Shown piece after piece: positions 50,173 to 59,362 of a stretch of DNA of 64,000 nucleotides; positions within the stretch are counted from its first letter, which is position 1, and each line of letters begins with the position of its first letter. Under the pieces are notes generated by a model. That model ran no database searches. It was not told the origin of the DNA and saw only the letters and a list, made by a program, of their open reading frames with translations. The DNA is from Polymorphospora lycopeni (lineage in GTDB: Bacteria; Actinomycetota; Actinomycetes; Mycobacteriales; Micromonosporaceae). Location: assembly GCF_042237075.1 (NCBI RefSeq), contig NZ_JBCGDC010000011.1:1-64000 (forward strand). The letters run 5' to 3'. The translations under genes were made by a program, and so were the position numbers.

Positions 50173-50742
50173 ATGGCGGTCGACATCAGCCTGATCCGCG
50201 CCTACCAGAACGGTCTCGTGGCGGTCACCGCCTACGGCGACACCTCCATCACCCTGCCCACCGACGCCACCACGGCGCTCGGCGCTGACTTCTCCGAGGT
50301 CGGCGCCATCAGCGGCGACGGCATCACCGAGGCGACGTCCCAGGACTTCAACGACATCTTCATGTGGCAGGGCAACGCACTCGCTGCTTCGCTGCCGGGC
50401 GAATACGTCAAGACGTTCCAGTTCGCCGCGATGGAGACGAACCAGGTGACGCTCGGCGTGCAGTACTCCGGATCGACGATCACGCAGACGGCGACCGGGG
50501 TGACGGTCGCGGAACGGCCACCCGCCCGGGATCTGCGTGCCTGGGTGCTGCATGGCGTCGATGGCGCCCGGCTGCAGCGGGTTGTGGTCCCGTTCGGGCA
50601 GGTCTCGGAGCGCGGCGACGTCGTGTGGTCCTCGCAGGACGTGACGGTTTACCAGTGGACGGTCAAGTGCTTCGTCGACTCGTCCGGGAACGTCGCCTAC
50701 CGCTACTACGTGGATCCGGCCCTGGCGCTCGACGAGGGCTGA
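50173..50742 (+). CDS. Major tail tube protein
   Basis: A 189-residue beta-rich protein (NGLVAVTAYGDTSITLPTDA; ATSQDFNDIFMWQGNA; YVKTFQFAAMETNQVTLGVQ). The size, the beta content and the place between tail terminator and chaperones fit the tube protein of siphophages. AAGGAG precedes the ATG; a CCCGGC/GCCGGG stem lies at 50129-50144 in the gap before it. It stacks to form the tail tube. Confidence 0.85.
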   Translation: MAVDISLIRAYQNGLVAVTAYGDTSITLPTDATTALGADFSEVGAISGDGITEATSQDFNDIFMWQGNALAASLPGEYVKTFQFAAMETNQVTLGVQYSGSTITQTATGVTVAERPPARDLRAWVLHGVDGARLQRVVVPFGQVSERGDVVWSSQDVTVYQWTVKCFVDSSGNVAYRYYVDPALALDEG

Positions 50743-50748
50743 TAGACC

Positions 50749-50785
50749 CGCCGGCCTGCGTGCTGTGCGGGTCCGCAGGCCGGCG
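50749..50785 (+). terminator. Terminator hairpin after the major tail gene
   Basis: Perfect 12-bp arms CGCCGGCCTGCG and CGCAGGCCGGCG around a 13-base loop, seven bases after the stop codon, followed by TTCT. This is the strongest hairpin of the late region and should lower transcription beyond the highly expressed tube gene. Confidence 0.75.
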
Positions 50786-50830
50786 TTCTACCCGCATCCA
50801 CCCGCACATTCCGCACAAGGAGACCCGCAC

Positions 50831-51256
50831 ATGACGAAAGTTGAGATCGTGGAGCAGTGCATCCCGCTGCCCCCACACGCGCAAGGTGATCGGCAGGTCG
50901 CGGATCGGCTCGACAACCTCGGCCTGCTGCCCAAGGTTGGCGAGGCGGTCGCCGGCTACGAGGTACGGATCAACGGGACGCCGCTGCCGGTGGCTGTGGT
51001 CGGGTACGAGGTTGGCCCGTCCGAGGCTGGGACCATCGTCACGCTGGTGGTGCCAGCCGACGAGGTGGCGATTCGCAAGGCGTCCGCTGCCGACGAGAAG
51101 ATCAGCCGGACATGGCAGCCGGGGAGCCGCGACCCGCGCGCCGACATCCCCGGCTGGACGCCGGAGGTGGTGCTGACGCATGCACCGCCCGGGGCCGCCC
51201 TGCAGCGGAACCTGGAGATGTTGCGGAAGGTGCGAGGAAGGGATCTCCGTGGCTGA
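50831..51256 (+). CDS. Tail-region hypothetical protein
   Basis: A 141-residue protein with a beta-rich core (GYEVRINGTPLPVAVVGYEV) and a helical C-terminus. Located after the tube gene and before the chaperones. AAGGAG precedes the ATG. Role unknown. Confidence 0.65.
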   Translation: MTKVEIVEQCIPLPPHAQGDRQVADRLDNLGLLPKVGEAVAGYEVRINGTPLPVAVVGYEVGPSEAGTIVTLVVPADEVAIRKASAADEKISRTWQPGSRDPRADIPGWTPEVVLTHAPPGAALQRNLEMLRKVRGRDLRG

Positions 51257-51512
51257 CAAGCAGACGCCCCAGGCGGCCGTCATCGAGGTCGTCGAGAAGC
51301 GCAGCAGACGGCAGGGCGGCGACGGCTTCGCGGGGGTCATCGTGCCAAACGAGATCCGGCTCAACGGGCAGACGCTACTCGCGCCGAAGGACCCCCCGGT
51401 CCGGCTGCATGAGGTCACCCTCGACGACCAAAGCCTCGTACTGGCCACCCTGACCCTGTTCGTACGCCGCCTCACCGTCGACATCGAGGAACCGGAGGCC
51501 ACCGATGAGTGA
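51249..51512 (+). CDS. Small tail-region hypothetical protein
   Basis: An 87-residue protein of beta type (FAGVIVPNEIRLNGQTLLAP) with an acidic tail. GTG start overlapping the previous gene by eight bases; its ATGA overlaps the chaperone gene. Together with the gene before it, it may assist tail assembly. No family recognised. Confidence 0.6.
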   Translation: MADKQTPQAAVIEVVEKRSRRQGGDGFAGVIVPNEIRLNGQTLLAPKDPPVRLHEVTLDDQSLVLATLTLFVRRLTVDIEEPEATDE

Positions 51513-51951
51513 CGTCGCCTTCGACTTCGACGCCTGGTACGGCGAAACCCGCCGCGAACCGTTCACCTTCACCTGGGCCGGCGAGAAGTGGAGCCTGCCA
51601 CACTTCTCCGAGATTGACTGGCGTGTCATCGATGTTGCCGCCGAACTCGAAGCCCTTGCCAGCGCGGACGAGAACGCCGAGATTCCCGTCGACCTCATCC
51701 TCAAGTTCTTCCAGCACGGCTTCCGCCTCGACCCCGAGCAGGCCGCCCGCTGGGAGCAGGTGCCGCAGCCGATCCAACTGATCATGAACATCTTCGACCA
51801 GTGGCAGAAGCACGCGGGCGCCGATCTGGGGGAACTCTTGGCCTCTTCCGACTCCTCCGCGAGCACGGAGAGGCCATTGAAGCTGACCTCTCGCGCTACC
51901 ACCAGATCCGTCTCCCGCGCGCGCTCTACGGGCGGCCGGAAGAGAGGCTGA
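51505..51951 (+). CDS. Tail assembly chaperone (G-like)
   Basis: A 148-residue, acidic protein (WYGETRREPFTFTWAGEKWS; ADENAEIPVDLILKFFQHGF) in the standard place before the tape measure. It is made alone or, after a -1 frameshift at 51828-51834, as a longer fusion. The pair wraps the tape measure during tail assembly. Confidence 0.85.
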   Translation: MSDVAFDFDAWYGETRREPFTFTWAGEKWSLPHFSEIDWRVIDVAAELEALASADENAEIPVDLILKFFQHGFRLDPEQAARWEQVPQPIQLIMNIFDQWQKHAGADLGELLASSDSSASTERPLKLTSRATTRSVSRARSTGGRKRG

Positions 51952-52238
51952 CGCCTCGAGAGCTGCTGGCCCGGATTCGGCATCTTCCGGCCGACTCGGC
52001 GCTCGGGATCGCCGTGCTCGGGCCTGACGCCCACCTGCGGCCAGGTGACCACCTTCTTGCCCACGTCGCCAACCTCATCGCCGCCGGCAACTGGCAGCGA
52101 GGCGGTGGCAAGGGGCAAAGGCCGAAGCCGATCAAGCTCGGCGGCGGCAAGTCGCAGAGGGCAAAGAAGGTCGACGGCGACGACATAGCCCGGCGGCTGG
52201 CGAACCTCGGATTGATCCCCGGCGCTCCTGCCGCCTGA
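51505..52238 (+). CDS. Frameshifted tail assembly chaperone (GT-like)
   Basis: The second chaperone frame (51801-52238) has no convincing start of its own but continues the first by -1 frameshifting. The slippery site G-GGG-GAA lies at 51828-51834 in the right frame. The fusion is 244 residues: 110 from the first frame and 134 from the second. After the slip it reads LREHGEAIEADLSRYHQI, the typical T-part. The site is not a perfect X-XXY-YYZ heptamer, so the position is inferred. Confidence 0.75.
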
Positions 52239-52259
52239 CGATGGCCGGGGGAGGTCGCC

Positions 52260-55046
52260 TTGACCTCCCCCAACGTCGGCACTGTCGCGGTCACCGTCGT
52301 GGCCTCGGCCCGCGACTTCGCCCGGTCGCTGCGGCAGGCGGTCACCCGCGAGTTCCAGCGGGCGGCTGGGGCGATGAGCAAGGCCATCACCAGCTCGCTC
52401 AAGCTCACTGGGCTCGCGGCTGCCGCTGGTATCGGGGCGACCGCCATCGCCGGCCTCGCGTCGTCGATCGCGTCTGCGCTGCCGGTCATCGCCGCGCTCG
52501 GCACGACTGTCGCAACCGCTGCCGGCTCTCTGATCGCACTGCCCGGTGTCGCGGCCATTGCTGCGGCTGCGGTTGGCACGATCCGGCTCGGCCTGTCCGG
52601 CATGTCGGAGAGCTTCAAGGCGATCGACGCGGACGCCAAGACCTTCAACGCGACGCTGAAGGGCCTGAGCAAGAACGGCAAGTCAGTTGCCCGGCAGCTC
52701 AGGTCGTACAAGCGCGTTTTCGACGGCTTGGGCCTGCGCCTGCAGAACATTCTGTTGCGCAACATCTCGACCACGATGCGGGTGCTGGTCACGCGCTTCC
52801 TGCCGCCGCTCACGGCCGGCATGGAGGGACTGGCGGCAGTCCTCAACGCCGGCGTCAACCGGGCGCTGCGCGGCCTGGCGACCGCCGCCAATGCGCTGAC
52901 CCTCCGGTCCGTTTTCACCTCGGCAACCGCGACGGTGTCGAACCTCAACCGGGCGCTTCAACCGGTTCTGCAGGCCATGCTCGACCTGGTTCGGGTTGGC
53001 GCCGCGGTCACCGCCGAGTTCAGCGCGGGCGTGGCCGGGGCTATCACCTCGGTTGCCGAGCGCATCTCCGAACTGGCACGTAACGGCGAGATGGCGCAGA
53101 TGTTCCGCGACGGTGTTGCCGCTGCCCAGCAGCTCTTTGCCCTGGGCGGCGACATCATCGGCATCATCGGCGGCATCTTCCGGGCCGCCGGAAGCGCGGA
53201 CGGTGCCGGGATCTTTGGTTTCTTCGACCGCCTCAACCGCACGGTCAATAGCGCGCTCGGCCAGGGCGCCATCAAGAGCGTCTTTGAAGAGCTGGGCAGG
53301 ATCGGCGAGGCGCTGACCCCGGTTCTGCTGACCCTGCTCCGGGCGCTGACGCCGCTGGCCAAGGCCATCTCCGACGTAGCAATCGCCTTCGCGCCCGGCC
53401 TTGACCAGATCGTCGCCGCGCTCGCGGCTGGGATCAGCGCCCTCGCCCCGGCCGTGGTCGCACTCGCCCCGGCCCTGACTGCCGTGGCCGGCGCCATCGA
53501 GCCGTTCGCCGCCGTGCTTGCACAACTGATCGACGGGTTCACACCCGGCCTGATCATCCTGATCGACGGACTGTCGGCCGCGCTACGCGAACTGGCCTAC
53601 GGCACCGCTGGTGCCCGCCAAGGCATGAGCAGCGCTGGCAAGGGTGCCGAAGGCATGGGCAGCCTGTTCGAGGCTGCCGGCCAGATCGGCGCCGCACTCG
53701 GCGAGGTACTTGCCGCCGTGGCCCCGACGCTGCGGACTCTCGGATCGATCCTCGCTTCCCTGATTACCGGGGCAGCGCCGGGCTTCGTTGTGTTGCTTGA
53801 CGCCATCTCGCTCGCCCTGTTCCACCTTGAACCAGTTGTGCCGTTGGTGGCCGGCGCGTTTGCTGCCCTGGCCAAGGCTGTTGCTCCACTGGTGGCCACG
53901 CTCGGCGTGGCGCTGGCGGGAGGGCTCACCACGGTGTCTGTGGTGCTGACCCAGCTATCTACGGTCCTTGAGCCGCTGATCAAGCAGTTTGCGATTGCGT
54001 TCACGTCAGCCCTGAGTGCGCTGCTGCCAACGATGCTTGAACTCGGTACGCGCGCCCTGCCTGCACTGGCCCAGGCTGGCCTAGCGCTGGCGCAGGCATT
54101 CGAGCCGCTGGCCCCGATCTTGGTGCAGATCGTCGAGGAGATGATCCGGCAACTGTTGCCGCACCTGCCGCAGATCACTGCGGCATTCATCGCGATGATC
54201 CCAAGCCTGACCCAGCTTGGGGTGCTGTTCGCCCAGTACCTGCTTGTCGCGTTCGAGGCACTACGCCCCTACCTACCGTTGATCATCTCGGCGTTCGTAC
54301 AGTTGACGCCGACGATTCTTGAGCTGGTGGCAGCACTTCTGCCGCTCCTACCGATGCTTGTCACGCTCGCGATCGTCTTCTTGCAGGTGTTCGTCGAGTC
54401 GGGGCAACTGCACCGCATGATGACGCTGCTAGTCATCGCGCTAACGATCGCAATCGGAGTTATTCGGGCGATCACCGCCGTTCTGAACGTTCTGACTGCG
54501 CCGTTCCGGGCGGTCAGTGGGGCAGCAGACACCTTCGGCACCACCGTGCAGCGATCGGCGTCGAACGCGCTTAGCGCGATCCGGGGGCTGCCGGGCCAGA
54601 TCAGCGGCGCGCTCGGCAACATGGGCAACCTGCTGTATCAGGCGGGCCGGAACGTCGTGCAGGGGCTGATCAACGGCATCCGGTCGATGTTCGGCTCATT
54701 GGGAACCGTGGCCTCGAGTATGGCCGGAACGATCCGCAACTACCTGCCGTTCAGCCCGGCCAAGACAGGCCCCCTGTCCGGCCGTGGTAACCCGTACTAC
54801 AGCGGGCAGTCGATTGCCGAACTGCTGGCCGGCGGCATGGACTCGCAGACGCCGATCGTCGCCGCGGCGGCCGGTCGCCTCGCAGCCCAGGTCGCATTCC
54901 CGGCGTCGGCGTACTCGGCGGCCCCGTCCGCGCCAACAGCAAGTCACTCCGAGTATCACCTGCACAACGGCAACGCCACGCTTGAACAACTGCGGGCGCT
55001 TCAGGAGCGGCAGGCCACTCTCGCCAGGATCGGGAGGGCCCGGTAG
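52260..55046 (+). CDS. Tape measure protein
   Basis: A 928-residue protein. The N-terminus has a basic region, then hydrophobic Ala/Gly-rich segments (65-110) and a very long helical repeat-rich middle with many Leu/Ala/Pro heptads (residues about 340-720). The C-terminus (about 730-900) has an RNLP-type hydrophobic segment and a final coiled helix. It sets tail length; 928 residues suggest a tail of roughly 140 nm at 1.5 angstroms per residue. The TTG start has GGAGG five bases upstream. No lytic motif was seen. Confidence 0.92.
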   Translation: MTSPNVGTVAVTVVASARDFARSLRQAVTREFQRAAGAMSKAITSSLKLTGLAAAAGIGATAIAGLASSIASALPVIAALGTTVATAAGSLIALPGVAAIAAAAVGTIRLGLSGMSESFKAIDADAKTFNATLKGLSKNGKSVARQLRSYKRVFDGLGLRLQNILLRNISTTMRVLVTRFLPPLTAGMEGLAAVLNAGVNRALRGLATAANALTLRSVFTSATATVSNLNRALQPVLQAMLDLVRVGAAVTAEFSAGVAGAITSVAERISELARNGEMAQMFRDGVAAAQQLFALGGDIIGIIGGIFRAAGSADGAGIFGFFDRLNRTVNSALGQGAIKSVFEELGRIGEALTPVLLTLLRALTPLAKAISDVAIAFAPGLDQIVAALAAGISALAPAVVALAPALTAVAGAIEPFAAVLAQLIDGFTPGLIILIDGLSAALRELAYGTAGARQGMSSAGKGAEGMGSLFEAAGQIGAALGEVLAAVAPTLRTLGSILASLITGAAPGFVVLLDAISLALFHLEPVVPLVAGAFAALAKAVAPLVATLGVALAGGLTTVSVVLTQLSTVLEPLIKQFAIAFTSALSALLPTMLELGTRALPALAQAGLALAQAFEPLAPILVQIVEEMIRQLLPHLPQITAAFIAMIPSLTQLGVLFAQYLLVAFEALRPYLPLIISAFVQLTPTILELVAALLPLLPMLVTLAIVFLQVFVESGQLHRMMTLLVIALTIAIGVIRAITAVLNVLTAPFRAVSGAADTFGTTVQRSASNALSAIRGLPGQISGALGNMGNLLYQAGRNVVQGLINGIRSMFGSLGTVASSMAGTIRNYLPFSPAKTGPLSGRGNPYYSGQSIAELLAGGMDSQTPIVAAAAGRLAAQVAFPASAYSAAPSAPTASHSEYHLHNGNATLEQLRALQERQATLARIGRAR

Positions 55047-56000
55047 ATGCCGCTCCTTGCAGGGTCCGTTGTCGCTCCGCCGCCGGATCCGATCGTTGTC
55101 CAGCCCGGCCACGATGCTGGCCGCGCTCGGGCAACGTGGATCGCACCGGACGGAAGTGTGTGGCCGCTGGATGTCCCGGAGCGCGGCTGGTTCACACCCA
55201 ATCAGGTGTCCGGGCTCGGCGCGGCGCCGATCGGAATCGTGTCGGATCCGCACCCGCGCGGCGGCGTCCGGGTTCGGCACATTCAGCCGCAGGCGCGGGT
55301 CATCAACTGGCCGCTTGTTATCCGAGGGACGACTGCCGACGGGTTTCAGGCGTTGTGGCGGTCACTAGCCCGCGCTTTTACCCAGACGCGCCGGCGTGGC
55401 CCCGGTCGGCTTCAGATCGCCCGCCCCGATGGCAGTGTGCGCGAGATCCGCGCCTACTACCAGGCCGGCTGGGATGGTGAGCCGGGCCGCGGCTGGATCG
55501 ACGACACTGTCGTCATCTCCCTGCTGTGCGAGGACCCGTACTGGCGGTCGACCGCCCCGGTCCGGATCCGATACGAGCACGGATCTCCGGTCTCCTACCT
55601 GGAGCCGGTCCACCTCACCGTGTCGCCGGCATCGGTTCTTGGCACCACAACCGCAGTCAACTCCGGCGACGTTGAGGCCTGGCCGGAGTGGACGATCACC
55701 GGTCCGGCCTCAGCTATTACCGCCACAAACGTCAGCAGCGGCGAATCATTCACCCTTGACCCTAACTGGGATGGCGACGGCGACTTACTTTCCGGGCAGA
55801 CGGTCACCATCACAACTGATCCGCCCGCCGTACGTGGTCCAGCCGGGGACGGGGATATCTGGACTGGCGCCCTCAACTGGCCCGGCGCGGTGCTGTGGGG
55901 CCTGCAGCCCGGCACCAGCAACATCCAGTTCGCGGTGAGCGGATCCGCTGCCGGCACGTCGATCGAGCTGGCGTTTGACCTGCGATTCGAGACCCCCTGA
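55047..56000 (+). CDS. Distal tail/baseplate protein (siphovirus Dit-like)
   Basis: A 317-residue protein with the pattern of siphovirus distal tail proteins: GVRVRHIQPQARVINWPLVI (beta sandwich), GFQALWRSLARAF, and later LLCEDPYWRSTAP with a second Ig-like domain in the last 120 residues. The hub connects the tail tube to the tip. It starts one base after the tape measure stop. Confidence 0.78.
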   Translation: MPLLAGSVVAPPPDPIVVQPGHDAGRARATWIAPDGSVWPLDVPERGWFTPNQVSGLGAAPIGIVSDPHPRGGVRVRHIQPQARVINWPLVIRGTTADGFQALWRSLARAFTQTRRRGPGRLQIARPDGSVREIRAYYQAGWDGEPGRGWIDDTVVISLLCEDPYWRSTAPVRIRYEHGSPVSYLEPVHLTVSPASVLGTTTAVNSGDVEAWPEWTITGPASAITATNVSSGESFTLDPNWDGDGDLLSGQTVTITTDPPAVRGPAGDGDIWTGALNWPGAVLWGLQPGTSNIQFAVSGSAAGTSIELAFDLRFETP

Positions 56001-57163
56001 TGGCGATCACACTGCTTGTCACCGACCGAAACCTCAACGTCGTAGGTGATCCGATCATCGGCTGGACTGACCTTGACGTCACGCTCCGCTTCAATGAGCC
56101 CGCGAGCGGCAACTTCAGCGCGCCGGCCTATCTGCCGCTCATGCAGCAGATCCGGGGTGGCGGCTACCGGATTATTGTCATCCGCGATGGCCAGGTCTTC
56201 TGTGCGGGGCCGATAGAGAAACGCGGCCCGGAGAAGTGGTCGGTCGACGGGCAGGACTCCAATCCTGGCACCATCACCGTCTCTTTCTCGGATGATCTGG
56301 CGCTTGCCGTCGCTCGGGCGACCTACCCGGATCCGTCGCAGCCGGCTACAGCCCAGACCTCGGTGGCCCGCTGGACTGCCTCCGGGAGTGCGGAGACGAT
56401 CCTCCGTTCCCTGTTCAACCTCAATGCCGGGCCGGGTGCTCTTGCCGCCCGTCGCGTGCCGAAGCTCGTACTTGGACCGGTGGCCGGCGTTGGGTCGAAC
56501 ATCGTGCTGGGCACCCGCTTCGAACCGCTTGGCGATGCCGCCCGAACTGCCGCACTAGCTGGCGGCGGGCTCGGGTTCCGCACACAGCAGGTTGGCCAGC
56601 AGGTCGAGTTGCAGGTGTATGGCCCTACGGATCGCTCCCGAAGCGTGCGGTTCAGCCGCGGTCTGGGCAACCTGCGCGAGTACGAGTACGACGAAACGGC
56701 AGCCACCGTTACCGCAGCGATCGTCGGCGGCAAGGACGAGGGCACAAGCCGCGTCATCGTCGAACGACTGAACGCGGCTGCAATCGCTGACGGCTGGCGC
56801 CTTGAAGCGTTCAAGGACCAGCGACAGTCCGACGACGACGCGGGCGACACCACCGAGCTTGACCAAGCTGGGGACGAAGCCCTCGCAGAGGGCGCGCAGA
56901 CCGCGCGACTGTCCGCCGTGACGATCGATGTCCCGACACAGCGGTACGGCGTCCACTACGGGCTCGGCGACATCGTGTCGATCGAACTGACCTCGGGCGT
57001 CGAGGTCACTGACGTTGTTCGCGCCGTCCAACTCAAGGCAACACCGGAAACCGGTGAGCTTGTTAGCGCCCTGATCGGCAGCCAAGAGGCGTCGTCGGAT
57101 CCGCTGTGGCTGACCTACACCCGCGACATTGCGCGCCGGCTCGCCCGATTGGAGGCCCGCTGA
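56000..57163 (+). CDS. Minor tail protein (Gp37-like / Siphovirus ReqiPepy6 type)
   Basis: A 387-residue protein that matches the baseplate tail-associated family of actinophages (ReqiPepy6 Gp37-like): LNVVGDPIIGWTDLDVTLRF, VFCAGPIEKRG, VSFSDDLALAVARATYPDP and LGDIVSIEL near the end. It forms the tail tip with the Dit-like protein. Its ATG shares one base with the previous stop. Confidence 0.82.
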   Translation: MAITLLVTDRNLNVVGDPIIGWTDLDVTLRFNEPASGNFSAPAYLPLMQQIRGGGYRIIVIRDGQVFCAGPIEKRGPEKWSVDGQDSNPGTITVSFSDDLALAVARATYPDPSQPATAQTSVARWTASGSAETILRSLFNLNAGPGALAARRVPKLVLGPVAGVGSNIVLGTRFEPLGDAARTAALAGGGLGFRTQQVGQQVELQVYGPTDRSRSVRFSRGLGNLREYEYDETAATVTAAIVGGKDEGTSRVIVERLNAAAIADGWRLEAFKDQRQSDDDAGDTTELDQAGDEALAEGAQTARLSAVTIDVPTQRYGVHYGLGDIVSIELTSGVEVTDVVRAVQLKATPETGELVSALIGSQEASSDPLWLTYTRDIARRLARLEAR

Positions 57164-57164
57164 C

Positions 57165-58085
57165 GTGGCCGAGTCTTCATATCCAGATCCGTCGGTAACC
57201 CAGCTTCAGCATGAACGGCTGTTGGGTCGGCTCGGCCCGTCCGGGCTGCTCGGCTCGCCCGCCGACCTGCCGCTCGTCTATGCGGATGGGACCGGCACCC
57301 GCACGACGAAGATCCGCGCAAACCGGCAGGCACTTGTCGAAGGCTACGGCTGGGAGAACGACGGCGTCGAGGTCACCAAAACCCACGCCGCGAACTCGTC
57401 CGGCCAGACCCGCATCGACGTGGTAGTTCTACGTCTCAGCCGGTCAACGTGGGACGTCACCTCACAGATTGTGCAAGGCACGCCGGGTGCCGGGCCGCCG
57501 GCGGTCACGATGCAGACGGGCTCGTCCGGGGTGTGGGAACTGCCGGTTGCCGATGTGGCGGTTGCCTCCGGGGCGACCACCTTTGCAGGCAGCGTTGTGA
57601 CACCTCGCGCCTGGTACGTCGGCGATGACGGGCAAATCATCTGCACTTCCACAACCCGACCGCCGCACTCCCCTGGACGGCAGATCACCGAAACAAACAC
57701 TGGTCAGGTCCTCGTCTCAGTGGGCTCACAGTGGCTGATACTCAGGGAGGACACAGGCTGGGTGCCGCTGACACCAGCCGCCGGCTGGGGCGCCCGCCTA
57801 CTGCAGGTACGGCGCCTGAACGGGCAGGTCACCTTGTGGTGCAACGTTCGACGGACCGGATCAACGCTGGCGGCGAACACGACATCGATCATCACGACGC
57901 TGCCAACAGGGTTCCGGCCAGCGGTTGGCGGCGAGGTGATCGAGATTCCGGCGATTACGCCCAGCGCCCCCGGCTACACGTTCCGGGTCTCTGTCAACGC
58001 TGCCGGGCAGGTGCGTGTCGACAGCCCGCACGGCGGGCTCGGCCCTACCTCGCATCTCGGCGCCCGCGACTCGTGGCCGGTCTAG
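57165..58085 (+). CDS. Minor tail protein
   Basis: A 306-residue protein with an N-terminal domain typical of tail-tip fibres (YPDPSVTQLQHERLLGRLGP; PLVYADGTGTRTTKIRANRQ) and a beta-rich C-terminal part (LQVRRLNGQVTLWCNVRRTG) that could bind a receptor. GTG start with GGAGG upstream. Confidence 0.75.
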   Translation: MAESSYPDPSVTQLQHERLLGRLGPSGLLGSPADLPLVYADGTGTRTTKIRANRQALVEGYGWENDGVEVTKTHAANSSGQTRIDVVVLRLSRSTWDVTSQIVQGTPGAGPPAVTMQTGSSGVWELPVADVAVASGATTFAGSVVTPRAWYVGDDGQIICTSTTRPPHSPGRQITETNTGQVLVSVGSQWLILREDTGWVPLTPAAGWGARLLQVRRLNGQVTLWCNVRRTGSTLAANTTSIITTLPTGFRPAVGGEVIEIPAITPSAPGYTFRVSVNAAGQVRVDSPHGGLGPTSHLGARDSWPV

Positions 58086-58095
58086 GGAGGCGACG

Positions 58096-58767
58096 GTGGC
58101 ACGACAGTTGTTTGGTGGCGGCCCCGCCGACTGGACGTTCAACGCCGTAGACGGGGTTGCCGGCGTTGATGACCTGGCCCAACTCGCGGGCGGCCAGGTC
58201 ATCACCTTTTGGAATCTTGAGATCGGCGGCACCCAGTACGAGGATCTGACCGACTCTGCCGGCACCCCGATCACGTCTGTGACGTCGTCGACCGGCGCGG
58301 ACGGACGATCGGTGGGCCAGATTCCGCCGTTGTACGGCCCGGACGGCGTGGACCGGATGTGGGCCCAGGCCGGCACTGGACCGCGGGTGCTGATGTCGGC
58401 GGTTGGCGGCGGTGGCGGCTCGGTCGACCCGGAACAGCTCGAAGACCTGGTGTCGCGCGAGTTGTACGACGACAAAGGCGTTCTGTTGGTCGGCTCGTCG
58501 TTCGGGGTGCCGACCCCGGTCGACTCAGGCGCCAACGGTCAGGTGTTGACCGCTGACAGCGCCGAGGCGACCGGGGTGAAGTGGGCGACGCCGACCGCAG
58601 CGACGGGCAACGTCTTGTACTGGACCGGTGACGACTACGCGCCGACAGCGCTCAAAGGTGCAGTCGACGTGCCCCGCGTCTTTTTGGGCCCCGTTGATCC
58701 AGACACCGTGGACGGGGTCGTGATGCCCGCCTCCGACTGGATGGTGTCGTGGATTGGTTCGTCCTGA
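58096..58767 (+). CDS. Tail tip/receptor-binding-like protein
   Basis: A 223-residue acidic protein with a beta-rich N-terminal half (DLTDSAGTPITSVTSSTGAD) and a Gly-rich turn (GGGGGSVDPEQL) before a second domain. It is the last of the tail genes before the minus-strand MmpS-like gene. A role in receptor binding is inferred from place. Confidence 0.65.
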   Translation: MARQLFGGGPADWTFNAVDGVAGVDDLAQLAGGQVITFWNLEIGGTQYEDLTDSAGTPITSVTSSTGADGRSVGQIPPLYGPDGVDRMWAQAGTGPRVLMSAVGGGGGSVDPEQLEDLVSRELYDDKGVLLVGSSFGVPTPVDSGANGQVLTADSAEATGVKWATPTAATGNVLYWTGDDYAPTALKGAVDVPRVFLGPVDPDTVDGVVMPASDWMVSWIGSS

Positions 58768-58771
58768 CCGG

Positions 58772-59206
58772 TCAGGAGATGGTGGCGGAGCAGTTGACGA
58801 CGCCCTCGGACTCGCCTTCGTCGACGAGATTGCCGTCCACCCAAAGCTTGCAACTGATGGTTCCGATTGCGGTCGCGGTGACCCCCGCGAGCCCTGCAGA
58901 GCCTTCGAGTTGCACCTCTTTGCTCCACGGCGTTGCGGCTTCGGATTCGACGGCTGAGTCACCGAGGGTGGACCAGTTGATGTAGGCGGTTCCTGCTTCT
59001 GAGGTGACCTCAAACCGAACGTCGTGCGGCTTGGTTGCTTCCTCGACGGTACGGAGGCCGATGAAGTAGGCCACGCCGATACCGCCGCAGCAGAGGACGG
59101 CGATGACGGCGGCGACAATGCCGATGATCAGCCAGGGGCCGCGATTCTTCGGGGCCAGCGGTGGTGGTGGCGGGTAGGGCATGGACATCGGGGCAGTCTC
59201 CGCCAC
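58772..59206 (-). CDS. MmpS-family membrane protein
   Basis: A 144-residue protein: a Pro-rich cytoplasmic N-terminus, one membrane helix (about residues 26-46) and an outside domain with the MmpS pattern (WSKEVQLEGSAGLAGVTATA; CKLWVDGNLV; final VNCSATI). GGGAG precedes the GTG at 59206. MmpS proteins normally work with MmpL transporters; no MmpL is present. On the opposite strand inside the late region, it looks like an independently expressed moron or lysogenic conversion gene. Confidence 0.8.
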   Translation of the reverse strand: MAETAPMSMPYPPPPPLAPKNRGPWLIIGIVAAVIAVLCCGGIGVAYFIGLRTVEEATKPHDVRFEVTSEAGTAYINWSTLGDSAVESEAATPWSKEVQLEGSAGLAGVTATAIGTISCKLWVDGNLVDEGESEGVVNCSATIS

Positions 59207-59362
59207 CCGCTCCCTTCAGCTTCGCTCTGTGTCACCCATCTGACACGCGAAGGAGCCGATCGGCGCGCTCGATCCGTTCCACGTGGCGGCACACCACTGA
59301 TCGCCTCGCTCCCGCCGGGCGGACGCTCGAGACGGGCTCACATCACGTCCTGGAGGTAGACC

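Noticed and set aside
59229..59246. An immunity operator before the endolysin gene
   Set aside because: GTGTCA-N6-TGACAC differs from the GTGMCA-N4-TGKCAC consensus in arm order and spacer length.
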